Shown here one piece after another: positions 1 to 7,703 of a stretch of 64,000 nt of DNA. The position numbers and the translations under genes were made by a program. The notes under the pieces were generated by a model. The model was not told where the DNA came from, searched no databases, and worked only from the letters and a program-made list of their open reading frames with translations. This stretch comes from Polynucleobacter campilacus (GTDB lineage: Bacteria > Pseudomonadota > Gammaproteobacteria > Burkholderiales > Burkholderiaceae). Each line of letters opens with the position of its first letter. Positions within the stretch are counted from its first letter, which is position 1. Location of the stretch: positions 1-64,000 of the forward strand of contig NZ_NGUP01000007.1 of the NCBI RefSeq assembly GCF_002206625.1. Reading direction: 5' to 3'.

Positions 1-2
1 AT

Positions 3-170
3 CTTCGTTCAAATATTGCCGACATTATTAGTCGCGCAGGCTTCCAGCCGATTCATCTAAATGAAATCAATTTCCAAGGTATGTATGAGCACCGCCTCAT
101 GCAAGCTCAACAGGCAGCTGGCGAAGAAAGCGAAGCTACTGATGAGAGCAAAATAATTCTTCCTCATTAG
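3..170 (+). CDS. C-terminal part of an unrecognised protein (runs off left edge)
   Basis: An open frame enters from the left edge and ends at a TAG, giving 55 codons. The visible end is hydrophilic, with a Gln/Ala/Glu-rich tail finishing in SKIILPH. It is in a different frame from the crtI remnant that follows and does not look like the missing part of CrtI. I do not recognise the family. Its stop lies about 40 bases before the crtI remnant, so it probably belongs to the same rightward transcript. Confidence 0.5.
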   Translation, partial: LRSNIADIISRAGFQPIHLNEINFQGMYEHRLMQAQQAAGEESEATDESKIILPH

Positions 171-211
171 ACCTAAACAGCGAGCACACAGATCATGAAA
201 GATCCTTTCTC

Positions 212-445
212 ATGACTCCTCAAGATTTTCAGGATCGTCTTTTGTCAGTCAAAGGTGCCGCCTTTGGTTTTGAACCGCTCTTGCTTCAAAGTGCTTGGTT
301 TAGACCGCACAATCGTAGTGAGGATATTCAAGGGCTTTATATGGTGGGGGCTGGAACCCACCCAGGTGCAGGCATCCCCGGTGTTTTATCTTCAGCAAAA
401 GCGTTGATGTCAGTAGTAGCCGAACCTAAAAAAGTCTTAGCATGA
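212..445 (+). pseudogene. crtI: C-terminal remnant of phytoene desaturase CrtI
   Basis: The 77 residues match the very C-terminus of CrtI-type phytoene desaturases: a TPxDF start, the QSAWFRPHNR block, and the FAD-binding end GAGTHPGAGIPG. A full CrtI has about 500 residues and an N-terminal Rossmann GxGxxG motif, so some 400 residues are missing. The frame is open only back to about 146, where two TGA codons close it, and CrtI-like sequence seems to begin near DHERSFL. The stop overlaps the crtB start as ATGA, the usual crtI-crtB junction. It is therefore the stub of a normal crtIB operon after a deletion or rearrangement. A working CrtI must be encoded elsewhere if the strain makes carotenoids. 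Confidence 0.8.
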
Positions 446-1476
446 CCCAAAGTATGAAAGACCTTCAAGAGTGCGTCGCAACCATGCGAGATGGCTCAAA
501 GTCTTTCTTTGCTGCCTCCAGAATTTTGCCGCAGAGAGTGAGAGACCCAGCAACTGCGCTTTATGCATTCTGTCGAATTACCGATGATGTCGCTGATGCA
601 GTAGACGCAGAACCAGATGCGATACCAAAATTGCGTGAACGGCTTGACCGAATCTACCAAGGTACGCCAGATGATATTGCTGCTGATCGGGCTTTATCGA
701 TTGTGGTTAAAGAGTTTGATTTACCTATCAGCTTGCCGCTCGCACTGATAGAGGGTTACGAGTGGGATACCCAGTTTAAAACTTACGATAGCTTAGAAGA
801 CCTACTAGATTACTGTGCACGCGTTGCGGGTACAGTGGGCGCCATGATGTGTGTGATCATGGATCGCAGAGAGTCTGAGACTTTAGCAAGAGCTTGCGAG
901 CTTGGTCTTGCAATGCAACTCACCAACATTGCGCGCGATGTGGGTGAGGATGCTGCAAATGGCAGGATCTATTTACCCCTTAATTGGCTTAGAGAGGCAG
1001 GACTCGATCCACAAGTCTGGTTACAAAAACCCGAGTTCAATGATCAAGTTGCTAGTGTGATTGCACGCCTTTTAAAGCATGCTGATACTTTGTATTCTCG
1101 TGCAGAGGATGGTATTTCGGATTTACCGTGGGATTGCCGTCCAGCCATTCAGGCGGCGAGGCTGATCTATGCTGAGATTGGTCGAGAAGTTGAAAAGTTG
1201 AATCTAGATTCAATCTCTACAAGAGCGTATGTGCCTTCAAAGAGAAAAGTAGTTCTTTTGGCAGAAGCCTTTACAGCGATCTCTAAAATATTTTCTAAGC
1301 AGCATCAGGTTGATGCTGATAAAGCGATTCAGTATTTAGTAGATGCTGTGATTGAGATTCCCCATGACAAGCGGTTTGATGGAACAACACACGATCATTT
1401 GCTCTGGTTCGTTGATCTGATGGAGCGACAAGAGCGACGCCGCAATACTCCTACTCATGGCAGAGCCCTACAGTAA
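442..1476 (+). CDS. crtB: Phytoene synthase CrtB
   Basis: CrtB condenses two geranylgeranyl diphosphates to phytoene, the first committed carotenoid step. The 344-residue protein has both Asp-rich motifs of the squalene/phytoene synthase family: DDVAD at about 48-52 and NIARDVGED at about 162-170. It lacks a signal peptide, as expected for a cytoplasmic or membrane-peripheral enzyme. Its ATG overlaps the stop of the crtI stub (ATGA), implying translational coupling. It converges with crtC, with about 10 bases between the two stops. Length is normal, with an extended C-terminus after the catalytic core. Confidence 0.97.
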   Translation: MTQSMKDLQECVATMRDGSKSFFAASRILPQRVRDPATALYAFCRITDDVADAVDAEPDAIPKLRERLDRIYQGTPDDIAADRALSIVVKEFDLPISLPLALIEGYEWDTQFKTYDSLEDLLDYCARVAGTVGAMMCVIMDRRESETLARACELGLAMQLTNIARDVGEDAANGRIYLPLNWLREAGLDPQVWLQKPEFNDQVASVIARLLKHADTLYSRAEDGISDLPWDCRPAIQAARLIYAEIGREVEKLNLDSISTRAYVPSKRKVVLLAEAFTAISKIFSKQHQVDADKAIQYLVDAVIEIPHDKRFDGTTHDHLLWFVDLMERQERRRNTPTHGRALQ

Positions 1477-1486
1477 CTAGAGCTAG

Positions 1487-2560
1487 TCACCACGTAATAC
1501 GCGGCATTCTCCAGGGCAGCATGAATTGGGTCGCAGTTGATGTGAGTTTGGGCACATTTAAGGTCTCATGAAAAGAGACGACTTTCTCGCCTAAGAGTTC
1601 TGAATTCAAAACAGAGCGCGTATAAAAAGGTGTATTTTCTAGCATCTGAATGACTTTTAAGCCCTCAGAGCCTTGATTGCGCATATGCCCTTGAATACCC
1701 CAGATGGTTTTTGGGAGAGCTTGTCTTGGCGGCGCTTCAAAATGATCAATCGTGCCATTCGGATTAAAGGTCAGTGCTAAGATTTTTTCTTGAGCATTCT
1801 TTTCGCGCACATCATAAATAACCGAAGTTCTGCCACCACTCATTTCCGCTCTAGACCAGTCCCATTCATGAAAAGATTTGCTGATAGGTTCATCACCTTC
1901 ATTGGAATCTAAATAGGCATTCCCTTCCCATTTTAAATCGGGAGAATTTAAGTTCACTTTGACGCGTGCTGAAGGAGCAAGCGGGCCCCAGCGGTGTTTG
2001 CCTGCGGCATCTAAGGGCGTACTAAAGTTAAAGAGGGTATTGGGATAAAGTTCAACCGTGCCTGAAACCTTTTGCCCAAAGGGCACGGCGCGCTCCTCAA
2101 TATTGACAATTAACTTATTGCCATCCCAGCGTAGATTACTTGGACCAATCACAAATTCAGTAGAACTGCGGGAGACTTGCTTTTCACCACGCTCGGTCAT
2201 CGCCCAGCGATTTTTGCCTTTGCTATAAATAGCAACGTTGAGTGAGCAATGATTTTCAGGGTTAACAGAGGCTCCACCTCTTCTAGCCCAGGCATAGTAG
2301 GGTGAAAATACGCTACCAACAAAGGCGATTAAGACAACGCCATGTTGCCCATCATCACTTAGAGCGTCGATGTACCACCAGAGATAAGCGTTCTTCCCGA
2401 CAGCTTGGTCAAACCGAGGTGTCCCATCAGGGTTGCGGCCGCCATGCGTCCCGATAGGGCTGCCATTGGAACTCCCGGTCCCGGATGCACGCTGCCCCCC
2501 GTCAGAAGTAGTCCCGGAATTGGACTCTGCGCTGAAGCTCGCCCAAAAGTTTCCATCCAT
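1487..2560 (-). CDS. crtC: Acyclic carotenoid 1,2-hydratase CrtC
   Basis: CrtC hydrates the psi end of neurosporene/lycopene-type carotenoids in the spheroidene/spirilloxanthin pathways. Recognisable parts are the RFDQ...WWYIDALSDDGQHG block, the FVGSVFSPYYAWAR motif and an RWAMTERG segment. The start is unclear. The open frame reaches 2707, but family homology begins only around the RFDQ motif (near 2416), where no ATG, GTG or TTG is in frame. The nearest in-frame ATG is at 2560, giving 357 residues and a roughly 200-base overlap with crtD. No good Shine-Dalgarno precedes it. Last gene of the ppaA-ppsR-crtA-crtD-crtC block. Confidence 0.88.
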   Translation of the reverse strand: MDGNFWASFSAESNSGTTSDGGQRASGTGSSNGSPIGTHGGRNPDGTPRFDQAVGKNAYLWWYIDALSDDGQHGVVLIAFVGSVFSPYYAWARRGGASVNPENHCSLNVAIYSKGKNRWAMTERGEKQVSRSSTEFVIGPSNLRWDGNKLIVNIEERAVPFGQKVSGTVELYPNTLFNFSTPLDAAGKHRWGPLAPSARVKVNLNSPDLKWEGNAYLDSNEGDEPISKSFHEWDWSRAEMSGGRTSVIYDVREKNAQEKILALTFNPNGTIDHFEAPPRQALPKTIWGIQGHMRNQGSEGLKVIQMLENTPFYTRSVLNSELLGEKVVSFHETLNVPKLTSTATQFMLPWRMPRITW

Positions 2561-3954
2561 CCATGGTTGGCTTGGCCATAGAGGGCTCCGCCCGTCGCCG
2601 GAAAGAGCTGGTTGAAAATAGCGGGTGTCGTACGGTGACATATTGCGCTGTCCAAATCGATGTTCAAACCACATTGTTGCAGAAGACCAAAGGTTTCGTG
2701 TTCGCATTGTTCGATTTCCTGGGCATTAAATTCAGATTGATCGCCTTTGGCCGGGGCATTCACCAGACAGAGGAGTCTTTGTAAGTCAGGTTTAGCTTGG
2801 TAGCTATCCCCTTGATCTTGGGCGCAGACATAGACGGTGGGTTTACGGGGGAGGCGACCCCGATTAAAGATGTCATCAAACTCAGCTTGATAGTCTTGAT
2901 TAAAGAACACATTGTGACGCACCAGTGGAAAGCCATCTGCTTTGGCATTGATTGACCAAGTAATCGCAGAAAGCGATCTCTTGGCAGGTGAGGGCGGAGC
3001 CATCTTTGTATTGAATGCTTTGATTCCCTCTGCATTGAGGAGGCCAGTTTGTAGCGCCGCAAGATCACCATTGAAAATAACGTGCTCTGAATAAAGCAGA
3101 GTGCCATCTGCTAATCGAACGCCACTGACCTTACCATTTTTGAGCAGAATTTCTTCACAAGCTTTACCAGTCAAAAATTGCACACCTTGATCTTGCGCTA
3201 ACTTACGAATGGCCGCAACGAGGCTATACATGCCGCCTTCGAGCGCCCATACTCCTTGGGTCTCAACATCGGCAATCAGCATCAGGGTAGCAGGGGCTTC
3301 GTATGGGGATGAGCCACAGTAGGTAGCGTAACGACCAAACAATTGATGCAATCTAGGATCATGGAAATAATTGCCTAAGGATTTCCAGAGAGTATTAAAT
3401 AAGCCAATGTCATATAAGACCTTGGAGCCAGCAATTCCTAAGTCGGCAATCATGCCGCTAAAGTTTGGCTTGGCTGAAAGCATATAAGGCTTTTCAAGCG
3501 CCTTATAAAGATCTCGACATTGGGCAGAAAATTGGAGAAACCGTTTTGCCTCTGCAGGAGAAGAAAACTCTGCAATCGCTTGCGCTGATTGATCTATATC
3601 TGAAAATAAATCCAATCTCTCATCTTTACTCCAGGCGTGTCTCGCGAGGATATTGAGTTTCTCTAACCTTAACTCTGACTCTAAAGTGGTGCCAGCCTTT
3701 TCAAAGAGCGCATCAAAGACCCAGCGCATCGTAAAGACGGTAGGGCCAGAGTCAATGGGCGCAGGGGCTAGAGGATCATCAGAGCAATTGATTTGACGAA
3801 TCTTGCCACCAAGCTGAGCTTCTTTTTCGACCAGGATGACTTCAACTCCAGAGGAGGCCAGATCGAGTGCGCAAGTAAGTCCAGCAATGCCGCCACCAAT
3901 AATAATGACGGGAGCTTTAGCCAAGAGTGCGACCCTTCCAGCTACCGAACGCAT
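2359..3954 (-). CDS. crtD: Carotenoid 3,4-desaturase CrtD (methoxyneurosporene/hydroxyneurosporene dehydrogenase)
   Basis: CrtD introduces the C-3,4 double bond during spheroidene-type carotenoid synthesis. The protein has an N-terminal FAD dinucleotide fold (IIIGGGIAGLTCALDLA, about residues 16-33) with the family's EKEAQLGGK segment, and a C-terminal FAD motif (LTGGSVHPGPGVPMAALSGR). The track ORF begins with TTG at 3957 immediately followed by ATG at 3954, which I prefer (531 residues). It overlaps the end of crtA by about 38 bases and the crtC frame by about 200 bases. It belongs to the CrtI-like desaturase family, but the carotenoid context (crtA, crtC) argues for CrtD. Confidence 0.93.
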   Translation of the reverse strand: MRSVAGRVALLAKAPVIIIGGGIAGLTCALDLASSGVEVILVEKEAQLGGKIRQINCSDDPLAPAPIDSGPTVFTMRWVFDALFEKAGTTLESELRLEKLNILARHAWSKDERLDLFSDIDQSAQAIAEFSSPAEAKRFLQFSAQCRDLYKALEKPYMLSAKPNFSGMIADLGIAGSKVLYDIGLFNTLWKSLGNYFHDPRLHQLFGRYATYCGSSPYEAPATLMLIADVETQGVWALEGGMYSLVAAIRKLAQDQGVQFLTGKACEEILLKNGKVSGVRLADGTLLYSEHVIFNGDLAALQTGLLNAEGIKAFNTKMAPPSPAKRSLSAITWSINAKADGFPLVRHNVFFNQDYQAEFDDIFNRGRLPRKPTVYVCAQDQGDSYQAKPDLQRLLCLVNAPAKGDQSEFNAQEIEQCEHETFGLLQQCGLNIDLDSAICHRTTPAIFNQLFPATGGALYGQANHGWMETFGRASAQSPIPGLLLTGGSVHPGPGVPMAALSGRMAAATLMGHLGLTKLSGRTLISGGTSTL

Positions 3955-4621
3955 CAAAAGGTTGGTAACGTGAGAACATCGATTCAGAAAAGTAACTGCC
4001 GTTCATCGATGCACGGATGGCTTCTTGATGCGCGCCTTGCCTTGCATATTGATCCATTGCTGCTTGAGATTCCCAGATTGTAAAAGTAGCCTGGCGGAAA
4101 AAAGGTGCTTCTCCAATACCAGCAGCAATAATGCAGCCAGCAGTTTTCTCTAGCGAGATTTCTGCAGCCGGCTCTTTACTCCAGAATTCTAGACAATTGA
4201 GCGGTTTAATTGAGGCTCTGGTAATTGAAACGATCGGACCTGATGTCGGTGTATCAGCAGTAATTTGTGGAATAAACCCTGACCACTGACCTTTGATTGA
4301 ATAGGTCTTGAGCTTTACTGAAAAAAATTCATTAGCATGTGCTCTGTACCACTGGATCAGTTTTGAGGATGCACAAAATTTTTCAGCGCTACTGAGATCT
4401 TTAAAGATGCAATAAAGGGCTTGATGGGTGCCACTGGGGCGGAATGAGAATCCACCATTTTTTCCTGAGCCCATATGTTTGAAGAACTCAAGACCGGGCG
4501 TGGACCAAAGCCATAGCCTTGCAAACATGAGCCTTAAAATGCCACTGATTTTTGCTGATGACTGGATATCTACAAGGACCATCAGTGCAACTTGACTGCT
4601 CATCACTGACTTTCTAATCAA
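3917..4621 (-). CDS. crtA: Spheroidene monooxygenase CrtA
   Basis: CrtA oxidises spheroidene to spheroidenone using oxygen, which fits an aerobic phototroph. The 234-residue protein contains the family's C-terminal blocks: the FRQATFTIWES segment, MDQYARQGAHQEAIRA, and the FSESMFSRYQP end. No signal peptide or membrane span is evident. The ATG at 4621 follows an AAGGAT-like ribosome site inside the end of ppsR and overlaps the ppsR stop by 8 bases; a second in-frame ATG lies at 4603. It is translationally linked to ppsR before it and crtD after it. Confidence 0.92.
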   Translation of the reverse strand: MIRKSVMSSQVALMVLVDIQSSAKISGILRLMFARLWLWSTPGLEFFKHMGSGKNGGFSFRPSGTHQALYCIFKDLSSAEKFCASSKLIQWYRAHANEFFSVKLKTYSIKGQWSGFIPQITADTPTSGPIVSITRASIKPLNCLEFWSKEPAAEISLEKTAGCIIAAGIGEAPFFRQATFTIWESQAAMDQYARQGAHQEAIRASMNGSYFSESMFSRYQPFDAFGSWKGRTLG

Positions 4622-6026
4622 TATCCTTATTGAGGTCTACGAGACCATACTTTCTGAGTTTGATGTACAGACTTTGTCTAGATAGCCCCAAGATTTCTGA
4701 AGCAGAAACGCGATTATCTTGAGTCAGGTCTAAGGCAGCTTTGATGCAGAGCTGCTCAATTAAGTCAGTTGTTTCAGCGAGGATATCTTTTAAGGGGACT
4801 TTTCCAACCAACATTGAAAGCTCTTGGGAGCTGCGCACGAGTTTTTTGTCGATGCGCGCACCTTTATTTTGTCTCGAATCTACTTGGCGAAAGATCATGC
4901 CAATACACGCGCGTGGTTGGGCTACGGATACTGCGGAAATATCGACTAACTTAATGCTACTCGTGGCGTTAGTGATCGAAGAGACACAAGATTGTGAGCT
5001 AGCCTTGCCTTGTAAGGATTGCATCATTTGATCAAAATCGGTTCTCTCTGGCCCTAAATAATTTCGTATATTGGTACCAATGAGTTCTTGCTCACCCTTG
5101 GTGGCGCTGAGTTTATTGAAGGCTTTATTTGCCTTCAGAATCAGACCTTCTGGGGTACAAACGACAAAACCGTAGGCATTATTTTCAATCGCCTTAACGG
5201 TTAACGAGTCAGCATCTAATAGGCTAGATGCTTTCGCCAAATCCTGCGGCTTCAGATTCAGCAGTAAGTAGGTAACCCCACTGTTATTAAAGGAAGATGC
5301 GCTAATTTGAGTTGCTTCACCATTGCTCAATACTGTTATTAGGACGCTAGGCTCATCTGTATCTTGAACGCCTTTCAGAAAATGCGTAGCCTTGCTTAGC
5401 TCGCCAGCCGGGAAGAGGGACAGAAGTGATTTTCCAATGCAATTATTTTTAGCAAGAAGCAGTTGCTTTATGGCATTTCTGTTCATCTCGATGATCGGGT
5501 ATGCATCATCTGCTTTAACGATGACGATAGACTCTGTGCCAATTTCAAAGATAGATTGAAACCGCTCTTCCAGCTGACTTATTTGTAGATAATTTTGACT
5601 AATCTCTTTTTGGGCCGACACTAAATTTTGCTGCAAGCGAGAGACCTCTGTGATGTCTCGGCCGATAACGATAATCTTTTGATTCGACGATGTTTTGATG
5701 GAAGCGCACATCATTGGCAACGCCACGTTTCGCTCATTGCCAATCATATTAATTTGTCTAAACTTAGAAATAGTGTCTGAGCTAGCATCATCTAGTAAGC
5801 TCTGCACTTTTTTTCTGCTATCAGGCTCTACTACTTCTGACCATTTTTTCCCAATCAGATCTTCTGAAATTTGCTTGGCTAAATTTTTATTATCAGAGTA
5901 GATGCTTTGTATCGATCCTAAGTCATCCAAAACAAAAGAAATATCTGCAGATGCTCGCGCTATCTGGCTGAGCTCTTTCCCGCTTAATTCTGAAAAGAGT
6001 TTGTCTGGATGATGTGAGATGGACAT
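4614..6026 (-). CDS. ppsR: Photosynthesis gene repressor PpsR/CrtJ
   Basis: PpsR is the redox/light-responsive repressor that binds TGT-N12-ACA operators of bch, crt and puc genes. The 470-residue protein has the expected layout: tandem PAS-like regions over roughly residues 25-380, a coiled-coil stretch around residues 130-155, and a C-terminal Fis-type helix-turn-helix ending VSASEILGLSRQSLYIKLRKYGL. It lies one base after ppaA and overlaps crtA, so regulator and carotenoid genes are probably co-transcribed. Candidate operators for it are visible upstream of bchF, pucB and hemA. Confidence 0.94.
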   Translation of the reverse strand: MSISHHPDKLFSELSGKELSQIARASADISFVLDDLGSIQSIYSDNKNLAKQISEDLIGKKWSEVVEPDSRKKVQSLLDDASSDTISKFRQINMIGNERNVALPMMCASIKTSSNQKIIVIGRDITEVSRLQQNLVSAQKEISQNYLQISQLEERFQSIFEIGTESIVIVKADDAYPIIEMNRNAIKQLLLAKNNCIGKSLLSLFPAGELSKATHFLKGVQDTDEPSVLITVLSNGEATQISASSFNNSGVTYLLLNLKPQDLAKASSLLDADSLTVKAIENNAYGFVVCTPEGLILKANKAFNKLSATKGEQELIGTNIRNYLGPERTDFDQMMQSLQGKASSQSCVSSITNATSSIKLVDISAVSVAQPRACIGMIFRQVDSRQNKGARIDKKLVRSSQELSMLVGKVPLKDILAETTDLIEQLCIKAALDLTQDNRVSASEILGLSRQSLYIKLRKYGLVDLNKDID

Positions 6027-6027
6027 A

Positions 6028-6867
6028 TTAATTTAAGGCGGATTTTTGTGCTATTAAGTCTGCAACTTTTTTAATGGCATCTTCGGCAGTGAGCTCGCAA
6101 ACATCTGCAGAACACTCTTGAATGAGTTCCGGTTTGAAATCAAATAACGGGCCACCCGCCATTGTCAGTATTCCTTTGTTTTTTGAGTTCTTTTTTACTT
6201 CATTAAGCAATGTTTCCATGGTACTCCATTGATCCTCGCAGGAGATAGAAATTGCCAATAAATCATATGCTTGTAAACGAATGCGTTCCTTGAGATCGGC
6301 GCTAGTCGTTTCAATTTCAACCGTTGCATTCCAGCCGTTTAATTTGAAAAATTCACCCATGATCAGGATGCCTAAGGTGTGTTGGGATCCTGGAGCATTG
6401 ATCAGCAGGGCATTTCCCTGGAACTCAGAGAGTTTGGCTTGGCTCATAAAGGCAGGACTTAGCTGATGGATCAGGTTCTGGGCTCTACCCAGGGCCAAAG
6501 TCACCTCTGTAAAGCTATTTTCGTCGGTTTCCCAGAGCTGTTGCAAGCGCCTAGTCGATGCTGGAATCAGATTCATATAGAGCGAGACCAGACTGTGCCC
6601 CGATTTTTGCATGTGATCGATAAAGGTGAAGCAGTCTGCTATGGGGCCATCGAGCAAAGTCTGACAAAAATCGATAATTTCTGTCTGTTTTACCTCGATA
6701 TTGCTACTTTGGGCGTCAGCTATATTGTTGGCTGATTCCAGCTTATGCCCCATCAGTAAGCGGGGGATGATTTCTGACTCTATTGTTTTATTGAGCCATT
6801 GCATCATTTCAGCATTATCTAATTCGCCTAAACTGGATTGGAATGTTTTTTTCAGCGAGTCCGACAA
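6028..6867 (-). CDS. ppaA: PpsR antagonist PpaA/AerR (B12-binding)
   Basis: PpaA/AerR proteins bind cobalamin and modulate PpsR/CrtJ. The C-terminal half (about residues 140-275) has the B12-binding fold: NALLINAPGSQHTLGILIM with the His of the cobalamin signature, a LLAISISCEDQWS strand-helix, and MAGGPLF. The N-terminal half is helical, as in AerR-type proteins. The track ORF starts at TTG 6873, but AGGAG sits too close to that codon. A second TTG at 6867 has the same AGGAG seven bases upstream, so I prefer it (279 residues). The stop is one base from the ppsR ATG. Confidence 0.92.
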   Translation of the reverse strand: MSDSLKKTFQSSLGELDNAEMMQWLNKTIESEIIPRLLMGHKLESANNIADAQSSNIEVKQTEIIDFCQTLLDGPIADCFTFIDHMQKSGHSLVSLYMNLIPASTRRLQQLWETDENSFTEVTLALGRAQNLIHQLSPAFMSQAKLSEFQGNALLINAPGSQHTLGILIMGEFFKLNGWNATVEIETTSADLKERIRLQAYDLLAISISCEDQWSTMETLLNEVKKNSKNKGILTMAGGPLFDFKPELIQECSADVCELTAEDAIKKVADLIAQKSALN

Positions 6868-7079
6868 AGCCAATCTCCTAGTGATGCATTAATCGAGACA
6901 AATTAGGGGCGCTAAACTTAATGCGGTCATAAAAATGCTGCACCGCAAAAAATTAATCACCTTTTCCCCCAAAAAGGGGCTATTTGCTTACAAACCCATT
7001 TGGCATTCTTTTTGCATAAATAGCCATAGGGAAACTACCAGTAATAGGGTTAGCCCGAGGGGTATATTTTACTAAATAA

Positions 7080-7120
7080 CGTAAACTTTGATTGACACTT
7101 TTAGACTTTAAAAGTTTAGC
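7080..7120 (+). promoter_or_regulatory. Candidate bchF promoter with overlapping PpsR-like operator
   Basis: CGTAAACTTTGATTGACA at 7080-7097 matches TGT-N12-ACA except for the first base. Its right half contains TTGACA (7092-7097), a consensus -35 box. A weak -10-like TTTAGC follows after 17 bases at 7115-7120. The spacing and the position of the -35 inside the right half-site repeat what is seen upstream of hemA. The 291-base gap between ppaA and bchF is also where a leftward ppaA promoter must lie. I did not find a second operator there. Confidence 0.55.
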
Positions 7121-7164
7121 TACGATTGTTTTAATGATGTTTTAGAAAAACTAGCAGACTGTAA

Positions 7165-7680
7165 ATGGAAAAAACCTATAGACCACTTTATACCCCAGAA
7201 GAGAGGGTAAGAAGAGATGAGACTAAATGGACTCTGGTTCAGGGAATTTTAGCGCCTATTCAGTTTGTGGTTTTCCTAGTGAGTCTGTATCTCGTGCTGC
7301 GTTTTTTGTTCACTGGAGAGGGTGAGAGTGCAGCGAATGTTTCAGTAGTAGTTAAAACACTCACGCTTTACACCATCATGATTACCGGATGCATTTGGGA
7401 AAAAGTTGTTTTCAATTGCTACTTATTTGCCCCAGCATTTTTCTGGGAAGACGTATTCAGTATGTTGGTATTGCTATTGCATACCTTGTATCTGGTGGCA
7501 CTAGGAACGGGATATTTAGATCAAACCGAACTGATGTTGCTCGCTTTAGCTGCTTATGCAACCTATGTTGTGAATGCAGGCCAATTTATTTGGAAGTTGC
7601 GGATGGCGCGTTTGGATGAGGCTAAAAAAAAGTTGGCAACTACCACTCTCAATCCCTCAATGGCAAGCCCCCATGGTTGA
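7165..7680 (+). CDS. bchF: 3-vinyl bacteriochlorophyllide hydratase BchF
   Basis: BchF hydrates the C3 vinyl group on the way to bacteriochlorophyll a. The 171-residue protein shows the family N-terminus YTPEERVRRDETKW..VQG, several membrane spans, and conserved GCIWEKVVFNCYLFAPAFFWEDVFS and AAYATYVVNAGQF blocks. It starts the rightward bch-puh transcript. In most purple bacteria bchF is followed by bchN-bchB-bchH-bchL before bchM. Here bchM follows directly after about 23 bases, so those four genes are not in this window. Confidence 0.96.
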   Translation: MEKTYRPLYTPEERVRRDETKWTLVQGILAPIQFVVFLVSLYLVLRFLFTGEGESAANVSVVVKTLTLYTIMITGCIWEKVVFNCYLFAPAFFWEDVFSMLVLLLHTLYLVALGTGYLDQTELMLLALAAYATYVVNAGQFIWKLRMARLDEAKKKLATTTLNPSMASPHG

Positions 7681-7703
7681 AATAATTAATAGGCGATGAT
7701 TTG

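Noticed and set aside
2561-2707. N-terminal 49 residues of the longest crtC frame
   Set aside because: This part lies wholly within crtD, has the composition of an out-of-frame read and precedes the first plausible ATG, so I did not include it in crtC.
2760-3107. 115-residue minus-strand ORF inside crtD
   Set aside because: It is in another frame of the well-supported crtD gene and its product has no recognisable motif.
3793-4083. 96-residue plus-strand ORF over the crtD-crtA junction
   Set aside because: Antisense shadow of two conserved genes; no ribosome site or motif.
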